64,000 nucleotides of DNA from an uncultured Sinobacteraceae bacterium. Lineage in GTDB: Bacteria > Pseudomonadota > Gammaproteobacteria > Nevskiales > Nevskiaceae. Each line of letters opens with the position of its first letter. The stretch's first letter is position 1. Where the stretch lies: NCBI GenBank assembly GCA_903822975.1, contig CAIJRD010000013.1:124001-188000 (forward strand), read 5' to 3'. Below the pieces are notes generated by a model. That model was given only the letters and a program-made list of their open reading frames with translations, was not told the DNA's origin and ran no database searches. The position numbers and the translations under genes were made by a program. This document shows, piece after piece, positions 41,483 through 50,927 of the stretch.

Positions 41483-44400
41483 TCAGGCGCCGATCACCAG
41501 CAGCGGATCGCCGGCGGCGATCTGCTTGCCCGGTTTGCAGTGCAGCGCGCGAATCACGCCGGCCGATGGCGCCAGCATCGCGAACTCCATCTTCATGGCT
41601 TCGACGATCAACAGCGGCTGACCGGCTTCGACCACCTGACCGACTTCGACGTGCAGTTTCCAGACGTTGCCGCTGATATCCGCCGCGACGACCAAGCCTT
41701 CGATGTCTTCGATCGGCGCAGCCGCGGCTTCCGGCGGCGCATCCGGCGACATCGACGCATCGGACTTCCACAGCGTGACTTCGGTATCGAACGCCGCCTT
41801 TTGCTTCGCGCGGAATGCAGCCAGGCTCGGTTCGATGTCGCGCAGGAAGCGGCTGTACTCGGCGAAGTCGAACACCTCCTCGGTGATCGCGACCTGATGA
41901 CGCCCTTCACGAAACGCTTCGCGCAGCTCGGTGAGTTCGGCTTCCTCGACTTCGTAGTAGCGCACCTGATCGAAGAACTTCAGCAGCCAGGGTTCGCCGT
42001 TGGCGAACTGCGCGTTCTTCAGGAACTTGTTCCAGATCGGCAAGGTGCGGCCGATCAGCTGATAGCCGCCGGGCGAGTCCATGCCATAGATGCACATGTA
42101 AACGCCGCCGATACCAACGGTGCCTTCGGCGGTATAGGTGCGCGCCGGGTTGTATTTGGAGGTCAGCAGGCGGTGACGCGGATCGACTGGTACGGCACAC
42201 GGCGCGCCGAGATAGACATCGCCCAGACCCAGCACCATGTAACTGGTGTCGAACACGATGCGGCGAACGTCGTCGACGCTGGCGAGCCCGTTGATGCGAC
42301 GCATGAACTCGACATTGCTCGGCAGCCACGGTGCGGTGTCGCGCACCGACTGGCGGTAGCGTGCGACTGCGTCGAGCGTCGCCGAATCCTGCCAGGCCAT
42401 CGGCAGGTGCACGATGCGCGTCGGCACCTTCATCGACTCGACATCCGGCAGGCACTCTTCGGCCGCGAGCAGCGCGTCGATCAGTTTGGCCTGCGGCAGC
42501 TTGCGGCTGTCGTACTGAATCTGTAGCGAGCGTACGCCCGGCGAGAGTTCGAGAATGCCGGCGACCGGATTCGCCTTGAGTTCCTGCATCAGCGCGTGGA
42601 TGCGCAGACGCAAGCGCAGGTCCAGCACCATCGGCCCGTATTCGAGCAACAGGTTGTGATCGCCGGCTTGGCGATAGGCCACCTGCGGACGCGAACCGCG
42701 TGCCGGCAGTTCCGCAATCACGCATTCCGACACGGTGTTGTGTGGCTTCACCAGCACCATCGGCGCGCGCGTCGGCATCGCCGTGAGCGCAGCGATCGCG
42801 TGGTCCTGCGCTTTCTCCAGCGTCGCTGCGGCGTCGAAGTTGATGCGCTTGAAGCGAATGCGATCGCCCGGCTTCACCTGTCCGACTTTCCACAGCTCGG
42901 CTTTCGCGATCGTTGCGGCACAGACGAAGCCGCCCAGGCTGGGCCCATCGCGCGTGAGGATCACCGGCATGTCGCCGGTGAAGTTGATGCTGCCGATCGC
43001 GTATTCGCAATCGTGCACGTTGGACGGATGCAGGCCGGCTTCGCCACCGTCGCTGCGCGTCCACTCCGGTTTCGGCCCGTTCAGGCGCACGCCCAGTCGG
43101 TTGGAGTTGTAATGCACTTCCCAGGCGGTATCGAAGAAGGTCGCAATCGAACTTTCGGTGAAGAAGTCCGGAGCGCCATGCGGGCCGTACAGCACGGCGA
43201 TTTCCCATTCGCGCGTGTACAGCGGCTGCAGTTCGATCGGTGCCGCCTGCGGCGTGAGGGCATTCGTCTGCGGCGCATCGATGCGCAGCATGTCGCCGAC
43301 GCGCAGCGGACGTCCGGCGTGACCGCCGAACGCACCGAGCGCGAACGTCGCGCGCGAGCCGAGATATTTCGGCACGTCGATGCCGTTGCGCACCGCAAGA
43401 TAGGTGCGACAGCCGCTGATCGCCTTGCCGATGCGCAGCAGCTGGCCGGCCTTCACCGCAACCGGCTGCCAGAAGTCGACCGCTACGCCGTCGAGTGTCG
43501 CGGCGGTGGGTGCGCCGGTGAGGGCGATCAGCGCGTCGCAGTGGAAGCGCAGGCTCGGTGCCAGAATCGTGCATTCCAGTCCAGCGGCGTCTTCACCGTT
43601 GCCGACGATGCGATTGGCCAGACGAAATGCAAAGTCGTCCATCGGACCCGACGGCGGCACGCCGACATCCCAATAACCGACACGGCCCGGATAGTCCTGC
43701 ACCGTCGTGTAAGTGCCGGCTTCGACCACTTCGAGCACCGGCGCGGCATAGGCGAAGCTGTCGAGGAAACGGGTCGAGACCTGGCCGGCTTCGAACTGCG
43801 GCGAGGCGATGATCTGACGCAGATAGTCGAGATTGCTGGCGATGCCGTGCAGTCGCGTCTGTGCGAGCGCGTCCTTGAGCTTGGCCAATGCATCCTGGCG
43901 ATCGCGGCCGTAGACGATCAGCTTGGCCAGCATCGGATCGTAATGCGGCGAGACCTCGGTGCCGGTAGACACCCAGCCGTCGATGCGTGCTTCGGGTGGG
44001 AACGCGACTTCGGTCAACACGCCGGGTGAGGGCTGGAAGTTGCGCACCGGGTCTTCCGCGTAGAGCCGCACTTCCATCGCCGCGCCGGTGGGCTCGGCCT
44101 TGAACGCGGCGAGATCCGGCGGCAGACCGGCGGCGGTGAGGATCATCCACTCGACCAGGTCGACGCCGGTGCAGGCCTCGGTGATCGGATGTTCGACCTG
44201 CAGTCGCGTGTTGACTTCGAGGAAATAGAAATCGTCGCGCGCGGCGTCGTAGATGAATTCGACGGTGCCGGCGGAGACATAGCCGACCGCGTGGCCGAGC
44301 TTGACTGCGGCGGTGAGCAGCGCATCGCGCGTCTTCGCCGGCAGATTCGGCGCGGGCGTTTCCTCGATGACCTTTTGATTGCGACGCTGAATCGAACAAT

Positions 44401-45091
44401 CGCGCTCGCCGAGGGCGACGACATGGCCGCGGCCGTCGCCGAAGATTTGCACTTCGACGTGGCGCGCATTCTCGACATAGCGCTCCAGGAACACGCCGCT
44501 GTCGCTGAAGAAATTCTTGCCGAGACGCTGCACCGTTTCGAAGGCGCCGACCAATTCGGCTTCGTCCGCACAACGCGTCAGACCGATGCCGCCGCCGCCG
44601 GCCGTGCTCTTCAGCATCACCGGATAGCCCAGCTGTGCGGCGAACGCCACGGCTTCGTCGAGGCTGGCGAGCAGGCCGGTACCCGGTGTCAACGGCACGC
44701 CGGCGGCCTTGGCGATTTCGCGCGACTCGTGCTTCAGGCCAAAGCGGCGGATCTGGTCCGGCGTGGGACCGACGAAGACGATGCCCTTTTGCGCGCAGGC
44801 ATCGGCGAACGCGGTGTTCTCCGACAGGAAGCCGTAGCCGGGAATGATTGCCTGCGCGCCGGTTTCCAGCGCGATTTCGATCAAGCGGTCGCCGCGCAGA
44901 TAGCTCTCGCTCGGCGCATTGCCGCCGAGGGCGACGGCGACATCGGCGGCGGATACATGCGCGCTGTTGCGGTCGGCATCCGAATACACGGCGACGCTGC
45001 GCACGCCCATGCGGCGCAAGCTGCGTGCGATGCGCACTGCGATCTCGCCGCGATTGGCGATCAGTACGGTTCCAAACAGTGCGGCGCTCAT
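41483..45091 (-). CDS. Urea carboxylase
   Basis: 1202-aa biotin enzyme: ATP-dependent carboxylation of urea to allophanate. N-terminal biotin carboxylase (IANRGEIAVRIARSLRR; GGGGIGLTRC), a middle carboxyltransferase of the KipA/KipI type (YWDVGVPPSGPMDDFAFR), and a C-terminal biotinyl domain with VEAMKMEF (biotinylated K1167). The annotated start, ATG 45091, overlaps the allophanate hydrolase stop by four bases; a longer open frame upstream is a shadow of that gene. With the next enzyme it forms urea amidolyase, replacing urease; no urease genes are visible here. Confidence 0.97.
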   Translation of the reverse strand: MSAALFGTVLIANRGEIAVRIARSLRRMGVRSVAVYSDADRNSAHVSAADVAVALGGNAPSESYLRGDRLIEIALETGAQAIIPGYGFLSENTAFADACAQKGIVFVGPTPDQIRRFGLKHESREIAKAAGVPLTPGTGLLASLDEAVAFAAQLGYPVMLKSTAGGGGIGLTRCADEAELVGAFETVQRLGKNFFSDSGVFLERYVENARHVEVQIFGDGRGHVVALGERDCSIQRRNQKVIEETPAPNLPAKTRDALLTAAVKLGHAVGYVSAGTVEFIYDAARDDFYFLEVNTRLQVEHPITEACTGVDLVEWMILTAAGLPPDLAAFKAEPTGAAMEVRLYAEDPVRNFQPSPGVLTEVAFPPEARIDGWVSTGTEVSPHYDPMLAKLIVYGRDRQDALAKLKDALAQTRLHGIASNLDYLRQIIASPQFEAGQVSTRFLDSFAYAAPVLEVVEAGTYTTVQDYPGRVGYWDVGVPPSGPMDDFAFRLANRIVGNGEDAAGLECTILAPSLRFHCDALIALTGAPTAATLDGVAVDFWQPVAVKAGQLLRIGKAISGCRTYLAVRNGIDVPKYLGSRATFALGAFGGHAGRPLRVGDMLRIDAPQTNALTPQAAPIELQPLYTREWEIAVLYGPHGAPDFFTESSIATFFDTAWEVHYNSNRLGVRLNGPKPEWTRSDGGEAGLHPSNVHDCEYAIGSINFTGDMPVILTRDGPSLGGFVCAATIAKAELWKVGQVKPGDRIRFKRINFDAAATLEKAQDHAIAALTAMPTRAPMVLVKPHNTVSECVIAELPARGSRPQVAYRQAGDHNLLLEYGPMVLDLRLRLRIHALMQELKANPVAGILELSPGVRSLQIQYDSRKLPQAKLIDALLAAEECLPDVESMKVPTRIVHLPMAWQDSATLDAVARYRQSVRDTAPWLPSNVEFMRRINGLASVDDVRRIVFDTSYMVLGLGDVYLGAPCAVPVDPRHRLLTSKYNPARTYTAEGTVGIGGVYMCIYGMDSPGGYQLIGRTLPIWNKFLKNAQFANGEPWLLKFFDQVRYYEVEEAELTELREAFREGRHQVAITEEVFDFAEYSRFLRDIEPSLAAFRAKQKAAFDTEVTLWKSDASMSPDAPPEAAAAPIEDIEGLVVAADISGNVWKLHVEVGQVVEAGQPLLIVEAMKMEFAMLAPSAGVIRALHCKPGKQIAAGDPLLVIGA

Positions 45092-46914
45092 GCAGATTCC
45101 TTTGCGGGTGCGGCCGGGCCGGCGGCCAGAAATGCGCGCCAGCCGCCGAATTCGGTGATATCGCGTGCATCGGCGAGCGCCCAGCCTTCGCAAATGAAAC
45201 CCTTGACGCTGCGGCCGTCGGCCAACTCCAGCGTGCCGATGCCGAGCGGTGCCGGAATCAACGCGACGAAAGACCCGAAATGTTCGATCGGCATGTCCCA
45301 CAACTCGACGATGAGTTCGGCGCCATCGCCGGTTTTGGCAAGGCCGGGTTTCGGCGGCACCGTGCCAGGCAGTGCAAAGAGGCGATAGGCCTTGCTGGTG
45401 AGGGTCTGTTCCACCAGCACCGCGTTGCGTTCGGTCAGCTGCGGATTCAGCGGCATGCCGCTGAGGTGCGCGCCGACGACGGCAACGCGAACCGTGCCGG
45501 CGGCTGCGTTGGTGGCAGACGTGACGCCGGAAGACTTCGACGCGAGACCGGTCGCGCCGAGTGTCCACGGTGCATGCGCTTCCCAGCGGCGTCCGAATGC
45601 GGCGAGTGCGGCATCGCGCCAGGCCGGTGCGATCAGCGTGATCCCGCTCGGCAAGCCATCCTCACGGAAGCCAGCCGGTAGCGCGAGCGCGCACCAGTCG
45701 AGCAGGTTGACGAAATTGGTGTACGTGCCGAGGCGCGCGTTCAGCGAGATCGGATCGGCTTCGACTTCTGAGATGGTGCTGATCGTCGGTGCGGTCGGGG
45801 TCAGCAGCGCGTCGACGCCGCGCATCAAATGTTCAGCGGCGCGCAATAGTTCGGCGCGACGGTACTCGGCCTTGAATGCATCGATGGCGGTGATCGCCGG
45901 CGCGCGTTCGATGATCGAACGCACCACCGGATTCATCTGGTCGGCGTGCTCGCGGATGAAGCTTTCGATCGCCGCGTAGCGTTCGGCCAGCCACGGTCCT
46001 TCGTACAGCAGCATTGCGATTTCATACAAAGGCGAGAAATCGATCGGCACCAGCGTCGCGCCGAGCGCTTCCATTTGATCGAGTGCGCGCGTATACGCCG
46101 CTTCCGCCTGCTTGTCGCCGAACCAATGCGTAGCGGCTGGCACGCCGAAGCGCGGCGATGTCGGCAGGCGTCCGTTGAGCGCTGCAAACGGTGCCGTGCG
46201 CGAATACGGATCGCTGTCGTCGTAGCCGCAGGCAATCTCGGCAACCAAGGCGGCGTCGGCCACGGTCAACGCAAACACCGACACGCAGTCGAGTGAACGG
46301 CAGGCTGGAATCACGCCGCGCGAGCTGAGCCAGCCGCGCGTCGGCTTGAGACCCACCAGATTGTTGAAACCGGCCGGCACGCGACCGGAGCCTGCGGTGT
46401 CGGTGCCGAGTGCGAACGCGACCAGACCGCGCGCAACCACCGAAGCGGAACCGGAACTGGAACCACCGCTGATGTAGCGCGGGTTGAAGCTGTTCGGCAC
46501 CGCGCCATACGGCGAGCGCGTGCCGACCAGGCCAGTGGCGAATTGATCAAGATTGGTTTTGCCGAGCAGGATCGCACCGGCATCGAGCAGCTTCTGCACT
46601 GCGGGCGCCGTGGTCTTGGCGACGCGCGAGAAGGCGGGGCAGGCCGCCGTAGTCGCCAGTTCGGCGACATCGATATTGTCCTTCACGGCGAAGGGGACGC
46701 CATACAGCGGCAGCTTGCTGCGATCGCCGGCGACCGCCGCCAGGCGCGCGTCCAGGCGTGCGAACTGCTGTTCGAGTGCGGCGTCGTCGAGCAGCAGGAT
46801 CCAGGCGGAATCAGGCTGTGCGTAGCGGCTGCGCAAGTCGCCGATCAGACCGCGCGGATCGGCGCCGTCGTTGCGGTATCGCTGCTGCCAGTCCTGGATG
46901 GTTAACTCGTGCAC
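45088..46914 (-). CDS. atzF: Allophanate hydrolase
   Basis: 608-aa amidase-signature enzyme that splits allophanate to two ammonia and two CO2. Catalytic residues visible: K78 (VKDNID), cis-Ser S151 in GGSSSGSA and nucleophile S175 in TAGSGRVPA. About 150 extra C-terminal residues beyond the amidase core, as in AtzF/DUR1,2-type enzymes, where that domain clears N-carboxycarbamate. First gene of the urea amidolyase operon. It has a sigma-54 promoter with a GntR operator 18-52 bp upstream. Confidence 0.95.
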   Translation of the reverse strand: MHELTIQDWQQRYRNDGADPRGLIGDLRSRYAQPDSAWILLLDDAALEQQFARLDARLAAVAGDRSKLPLYGVPFAVKDNIDVAELATTAACPAFSRVAKTTAPAVQKLLDAGAILLGKTNLDQFATGLVGTRSPYGAVPNSFNPRYISGGSSSGSASVVARGLVAFALGTDTAGSGRVPAGFNNLVGLKPTRGWLSSRGVIPACRSLDCVSVFALTVADAALVAEIACGYDDSDPYSRTAPFAALNGRLPTSPRFGVPAATHWFGDKQAEAAYTRALDQMEALGATLVPIDFSPLYEIAMLLYEGPWLAERYAAIESFIREHADQMNPVVRSIIERAPAITAIDAFKAEYRRAELLRAAEHLMRGVDALLTPTAPTISTISEVEADPISLNARLGTYTNFVNLLDWCALALPAGFREDGLPSGITLIAPAWRDAALAAFGRRWEAHAPWTLGATGLASKSSGVTSATNAAAGTVRVAVVGAHLSGMPLNPQLTERNAVLVEQTLTSKAYRLFALPGTVPPKPGLAKTGDGAELIVELWDMPIEHFGSFVALIPAPLGIGTLELADGRSVKGFICEGWALADARDITEFGGWRAFLAAGPAAPAKESA

Positions 46915-46931
46915 GGGTCAGAGTACAGTTA

Positions 46932-46940
46932 TGTATACAA
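46932..46940 (-). promoter_or_regulatory. GntR operator at the allophanate hydrolase start site
   Basis: TGTATACAA, containing the palindrome TGTATACA, lies where transcription from the sigma-54 promoter should begin. It fits the FadR-type GntR core (T-GT-N-AC-A). A repressor here would block initiation. Confidence 0.6.
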
Positions 46941-46950
46941 GAAGGAATAC

Positions 46951-46966
46951 AGCAAGGCTCATGCCA
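46951..46966 (-). promoter_or_regulatory. Sigma-54 promoter of the urea amidolyase operon
   Basis: Minus strand TGGCATG-AGCC-TTGCT matches the -24/-12 consensus TGGCAYR-N4-TTGCW exactly. The expected start is near 46940, 26 bp before the allophanate hydrolase ATG. Confidence 0.85.
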
Positions 46967-47030
46967 AGTCGGGTGGATAAGAATGTGGTCAATGACCCGA
47001 CGCGCCACCGAATGTCGCGTCACCGCTATT

Positions 47031-47078
47031 GCCGCAGTTAAAGCCGCAGAAAAAGCCGCAGAAAAAGCCGCAACAAAA
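47031..47078. repeat. 12-bp tandem repeat
   Basis: Four units around GCCGCAGAAAAA (47031, 47043, 47055, 47067; second and third identical) in the gap 46967-47385, upstream of the urea amidolyase promoter. The rest of the gap shows no gene. Confidence 0.8.
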
Positions 47079-47385
47079 GCCATGCTGCCGCCCGCTTTAC
47101 AAGTCGACTACGCCGGAGGGTGAGGCCAGAAAAAGCGCAGCGCGATCAAGTGTTGCGGACGATCGCGGCGCTGAAGCAATCGCCGCAACGAGGCCGAGGC
47201 GCCACGACCGCGCGCGAGCAACGATGCGACACCCGCAATCGCCTGGCGCCGCAATTCGCTGCACATCTGAACGTGGTCGAGGCACTGCATTCATCCGCTG
47301 CTGCTCGTCGAAATGATCGTTCTGCATGAGCAAAGGGCGATGCGCACCGAAACGACGCGCACCACCCGTTGCCATTTTCGAAGCG

Positions 47386-48984
47386 TTAAACGCTCACGGC
47401 TTGCAGGGCTTCCGGATGCGGTTCCGGATCGGCCTCGACCACTACGCTGCCGACCGTCGCGAAGCGTCCGCAGGCGTAGAGAATGGCCGCGACGCCGAGA
47501 TAGCTGATCGCGACCAGCGGTGTTTTGCCGATGCCGATCGCCTCGCTGTGCATGAAGCCGAAGAACGTCAGGATGGCGCCGGTCAGGGCAAAGCCCGCGG
47601 CCTTCTTGAAGTTGCGATCGATCATGCAGGCAGTCATCGATGCGAGGATCACGCTGCAGAGGATGGCGCCGCCGCCGAAGATCGCCAGGCCCTTGTAGAG
47701 CACGCCGACCTGCGCGAGCTTGTCGAAGCCGAGGGTTGCGGCATCGGTACCGGCGGCTGCGAGCACGTTGTCGATCTGCACCTTGCCCCAGCCGGCGACT
47801 TGCGGAATCAGCGCGATGATCACCGCCGGCGCATGGCTACGCTTGGTTTCCTGGAAGGCTTGCGCGCCGATCAACATGCCGATGTAGAGCAGGATCGGCA
47901 TGATCGCGACCACCGGGATCAGCGCCATCATCAGCGCCAGCACGCCGAACCACGACAGCGCCAGAATCATCACGCCGGTGGCGGCCGAGTAGCCGATGCG
48001 GCCGCCAATCGCCTTCCATCCGGGATGGCCGATGTAGACCGCGTTGATGAACGGATTGCCGAGACAGCAACCGATCAGGCTGACCACACCGTCGGCAGTG
48101 AGTACGCGCGTGGTCGGGAAGCTGTCGCCGCCCACCGCCGCGCTCTCGACATTGTTCATTGCCTCGACCAGATCGTAGATGCCGAACGGAATCGCGGTGA
48201 CCAGAATCACGCCGAGGAACTGGAAGCCGGAGAACACATGGCCGAACGCCGGCACCGGGAACGAGAAGCCGAAGCTGGCGAGCGATTCGCCGACCTTGGC
48301 GATGGCCATGCCGCCGAAGTCCGCACCGAACAGTGTCGAGCCCCAGGCGATCGCCGAGCCCACTGCGATTGCGACCAGTCCCGCCGGTATGCCCTTGTAT
48401 TTGACGCCGCCGAACCAGCTCGCGATCAGAATCGCGAAGCAGACCACGCCGATCACCGGCGTCATGTACATCTCCAGTGCTGGACGCAGCGAGATGAACG
48501 CGATCGACACGCCCGCGAGCGCACCGAGCAGTGCGGCGCGCGGCGTGATCTTGCGAATGAACGGGGCGACGAAGCCGCCGGCCATCAGCACGAAACTCTG
48601 CACGAACACCCAGGTCAGGCCGGCTTCCCAGCCCTTGATCGGATCGCCGCTCTTCGCCGCGATCGGCAGCATGATCACGAACACGACAACAAACATGTGC
48701 GGCACGCTGATACCCGAAGGCAGTGCGCAGACATCGTTGCGACCGGTGCTCTTGGCCAGTCGATACGCAAGCCAGGCGTAGTAGAACGTGCTCAGGCACA
48801 GCATCAGGCCCGTGGCCGGCAGGATGTGGCCGAAAATTATGTCGTCCGGCAGTTTCAGCACGTAACGCAGCAGCGCCGTCAGCGTCAGCATGTTGACCAG
48901 GATGTTGGTGCCGAATCCGAAGAAGGCGTTCCAATCGCCGGGCGCCCAGATCTTGGGTTTGAAGCCTTCTGCAATTGCGTTCAT
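47386..48984 (-). CDS. AzgA-type (NCS2/COG2252) permease
   Basis: 532-aa membrane protein with about 12-13 hydrophobic segments. Family features include DVCALPSGISVPHMFVVVFVIMLP, the conserved helix region AIPFGIYDLVEAMNNVESAAVGGD, and GCCLGNPF. AzgA-type proteins carry purine bases (hypoxanthine, guanine, adenine) by proton symport. Here it is 51 bp after a cysteine hydrolase under a sigma-54 promoter, so its cargo is more likely a nitrogen-rich heterocycle or urea derivative; this is inference. Confidence 0.85.
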   Translation of the reverse strand: MNAIAEGFKPKIWAPGDWNAFFGFGTNILVNMLTLTALLRYVLKLPDDIIFGHILPATGLMLCLSTFYYAWLAYRLAKSTGRNDVCALPSGISVPHMFVVVFVIMLPIAAKSGDPIKGWEAGLTWVFVQSFVLMAGGFVAPFIRKITPRAALLGALAGVSIAFISLRPALEMYMTPVIGVVCFAILIASWFGGVKYKGIPAGLVAIAVGSAIAWGSTLFGADFGGMAIAKVGESLASFGFSFPVPAFGHVFSGFQFLGVILVTAIPFGIYDLVEAMNNVESAAVGGDSFPTTRVLTADGVVSLIGCCLGNPFINAVYIGHPGWKAIGGRIGYSAATGVMILALSWFGVLALMMALIPVVAIMPILLYIGMLIGAQAFQETKRSHAPAVIIALIPQVAGWGKVQIDNVLAAAGTDAATLGFDKLAQVGVLYKGLAIFGGGAILCSVILASMTACMIDRNFKKAAGFALTGAILTFFGFMHSEAIGIGKTPLVAISYLGVAAILYACGRFATVGSVVVEADPEPHPEALQAVSV

Positions 48985-49035
48985 ATCTTCCCCCTTTGCG
49001 TGCGCGTGCCGGTGGGCGACGCGCGGTGTCGTCGA

Positions 49036-49719
49036 TCAACCCGCGCTGATCGCCCCGATTAGGTGTGACGAATGGCCGACCCAGCCAAAGATGCCGCCTT
49101 GCGCCTGGATCATCTGCAGGCCCATCGTCTGGAACTGCGGAAAGTACGAGCCCACGCAGTCTTCCGGCACCAGACATTCGTAGCCGCGGTCGTTGGCTTC
49201 GCGCACGGTGCTGTTGACGCAGACTTCGGTGGTGACGCCGGTGACGACCAACTGCGTGATGCCGTGCTGCTGCAGGATCAATTGCAGATCGGTGGCGTAA
49301 AACGCGCCCTTGCCGGGCTTGTCGATCACCGGCTCATTCGCCAATGGATAGAGCTCCGGAATGATGTCCTGGCCCGGTTCGCCACGAATCAGGATGCGGC
49401 CCATCGGACCGGCGTCGCCGATGCAGGTCTGGCTGCGGCCGCGGACCTTCTTGCTTTGCGGCAGATCGCTTAAATCCGGCCGGTGGCCTTCGCGCGTGTG
49501 GATTGCGAGCAAGCCGGCCTTGCGCCATGCGGCGAGCAAAGCGCGATTCGGGGCGATCGTGCGTCGCAACTGCGAGACATCGTTGCCCAACATCTCGCCG
49601 AAGCCGCCGGGTTCGAGGAAGTCGCGCTGCATATCGATGATCAGCAGCGCGCAGTGCGCGGTCCGCAGTTCGAACGGATAGGGCTGCGCCGGCACTTCGA
49701 TGGCGGTGGCGAGACTCAT
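49036..49719 (-). CDS. Cysteine hydrolase, isochorismatase fold (biuret/triuret hydrolase-like)
   Basis: 227-aa amidohydrolase. Triad by motif: D29 (LLIIDMQRDF), K134 (IDKPGKGAF) and C167 (GVTTEVCVNS); [15 protein letters not shown] is shared with biuret hydrolases. Paralogue of the enzyme at 51475-52179, but shorter in the N-terminus and diverged after the cysteine (EDCVGSYFPQF instead of [11 protein letters not shown]). It heads an operon with the AzgA-type permease. A related but different amide (triuret, ureido acid, or guanylurea-like) is a fair guess. Confidence 0.85.
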   Translation of the reverse strand: MSLATAIEVPAQPYPFELRTAHCALLIIDMQRDFLEPGGFGEMLGNDVSQLRRTIAPNRALLAAWRKAGLLAIHTREGHRPDLSDLPQSKKVRGRSQTCIGDAGPMGRILIRGEPGQDIIPELYPLANEPVIDKPGKGAFYATDLQLILQQHGITQLVVTGVTTEVCVNSTVREANDRGYECLVPEDCVGSYFPQFQTMGLQMIQAQGGIFGWVGHSSHLIGAISAG

Positions 49720-49861
49720 GGACGGTGCCGCCGCGCGCGAAGGCCTGAACGCGCAGGCTCGCCTACGCCTACGCCTACGCGAACGTGTGGACGCGAAGGA
49801 GCGCGGCCGGCCGGGGCGATTGCATTAGCGGGTCCACGGTCCATCAATCATGCACCCCATG

Positions 49862-49872
49862 TTGAATACAAG
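49862..49872 (-). promoter_or_regulatory. Candidate GntR site downstream of a sigma-54 start
   Basis: TTGAATACAAG, a variant of the TGTATRCAA sites, lies a few bases past the expected start of the sigma-54 promoter at 49887-49902. Confidence 0.45.
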
Positions 49873-49886
49873 AATGGGTTCATGAT

Positions 49887-49902
49887 TGCAAAGCACATGC
49901 CA
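49887..49902 (-). promoter_or_regulatory. Sigma-54 promoter of the cysteine hydrolase-permease operon
   Basis: Minus strand TGGCATG-TGCT-TTGCA is a perfect -24/-12 match. The expected start near 49876 leaves a ~155-nt leader before the hydrolase ATG. The leader is GC-rich; no attenuator seen. Confidence 0.85.
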
Positions 49903-50078
49903 AGCGCGAACTCGGTGCGTGCTTGAGGCGAAAACGGTGCAGCTATCGACCGGATGTTTCGCCTTTGTGCAACGTCAGCACCTGCGGGTCGCGGCCACGA
50001 TGCGTTTGCTAGGTCGTCGTCTCAGGTGTGGCGTGAACAAACGGTAGGGCGAAGTGGCAACGATGCACTCGCCTGCGA

Positions 50079-50114
50079 TCGCATTTAGCGCATTCATCGC
50101 ATTCAGCGCATTCA
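50079..50114. repeat. 9-bp tandem repeat
   Basis: Four units of KCGCATTYA (TCGCATTTA, GCGCATTCA, TCGCATTCA, GCGCATTCA). The rest of the gap 49903-50181 shows no gene. Confidence 0.7.
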
Positions 50115-50181
50115 ACTCATCGTTCGCGTTCAAGTCCGGGGACCGGCCTGAAGCGGGCGGCACTTCAGCGCTCCCCAAACC

Positions 50182-50886
50182 TTATCGCGCTCGCGTCTTG
50201 GTCGACACGCGCTGCATCGTGGCGCGGGCTTCGTGCAGCATGTGCAGCGTAATTTTGCGAACTTCGTTCTTGCTTTGCGTGATGTGCGAGCGCAGCAGGA
50301 TGGAAGCTTCCGTGCTCTTCCGGCGCAGGATCAGCCTGAGCAGCTTGGCGTGCTCGTCGTAGGTTGCATCGACGCGCTGCTCTTTGAGGAAATCGAGCCG
50401 ACGGATGATGCGGATTTTTTCCGTGAGCTCGGCATGCACCCGCGAGACTTCGCGATTGCCAGCCGCTTCGACCAGCGCACAGTGAAAGGACTCGTCGAGT
50501 TCGGCGATTCGTCGTGGCTCGGTTTCGCGTTCGGCTGCCGTGACCAGCCAGGTCTTTTTCAACGCCGCCAATGGCAGATCGGCTTCGCGCTGACACAGCC
50601 GCTCGACCGCGTTGATCTCGATCAGAATACGCAGATCATAGAGTTCGTCGAAGCGGACGAAGTCGAACGGACATACGCTCCAGCCACTGCGGAATCCGAC
50701 CTCCAGATAGCCCTCACGCTTGAGCCGGTAAAGTGCATCGCGCAGCGGTGTGCGCGAAACGCCATAGCGTTCGGCCAATGCGGTCTCAGTAAAACGGTCG
50801 CTCGGCAAAAGATGGAAATCGAAGATTTCATCCTTGATGCGCAGGTAAACCTGTTCAGCAAGTGCGTTGGCCGGCTGCTGGGACAT
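50182..50886 (-). CDS. GntR family (FadR/FCD) transcriptional regulator, second copy
   Basis: 234-aa FCD-type GntR regulator: wHTH (LPSDRFTETALAERYGVSRTPLRDALYRL) and FCD helices (DLRILIEINAVERLCQRE...ELDESFHCALVEAAGNREVSR). Third gene after the biuret-hydrolase-like and AtzH-like genes. A TGTATGCAA site 18 bp upstream of its ATG suggests autoregulation. Close paralogue of the regulator at 40741-41469, so the two may share operators. Confidence 0.92.
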   Translation of the reverse strand: MSQQPANALAEQVYLRIKDEIFDFHLLPSDRFTETALAERYGVSRTPLRDALYRLKREGYLEVGFRSGWSVCPFDFVRFDELYDLRILIEINAVERLCQREADLPLAALKKTWLVTAAERETEPRRIAELDESFHCALVEAAGNREVSRVHAELTEKIRIIRRLDFLKEQRVDATYDEHAKLLRLILRRKSTEASILLRSHITQSKNEVRKITLHMLHEARATMQRVSTKTRAR

Positions 50887-50903
50887 AGGCTTGGATTCAT
50901 CCG

Positions 50904-50912
50904 TGTATGCAA
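50904..50912 (-). promoter_or_regulatory. Candidate GntR operator before the second gntR gene
   Basis: TGTATGCAA, identical to the site before the biuret hydrolase-like gene, 18 bp before the start codon. Confidence 0.5.
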
Positions 50913-50927
50913 CATCCAGCGGGCAGT

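Noticed and set aside
45092..45568. Longer start for urea carboxylase
   Set aside because: That part overlaps the allophanate hydrolase gene; the conserved N-terminus begins at ATG 45091.
46967..47385. NtrC binding sites upstream of the sigma-54 promoter
   Set aside because: Only weak half-site resemblances to GCAC-N7-GTGC were found by eye, not enough to call.
47326..49062. 578-codon plus-strand frame opposite the permease
   Set aside because: Arg/His/Asp-rich composition typical of an antisense shadow; the minus strand is an obvious membrane transporter.
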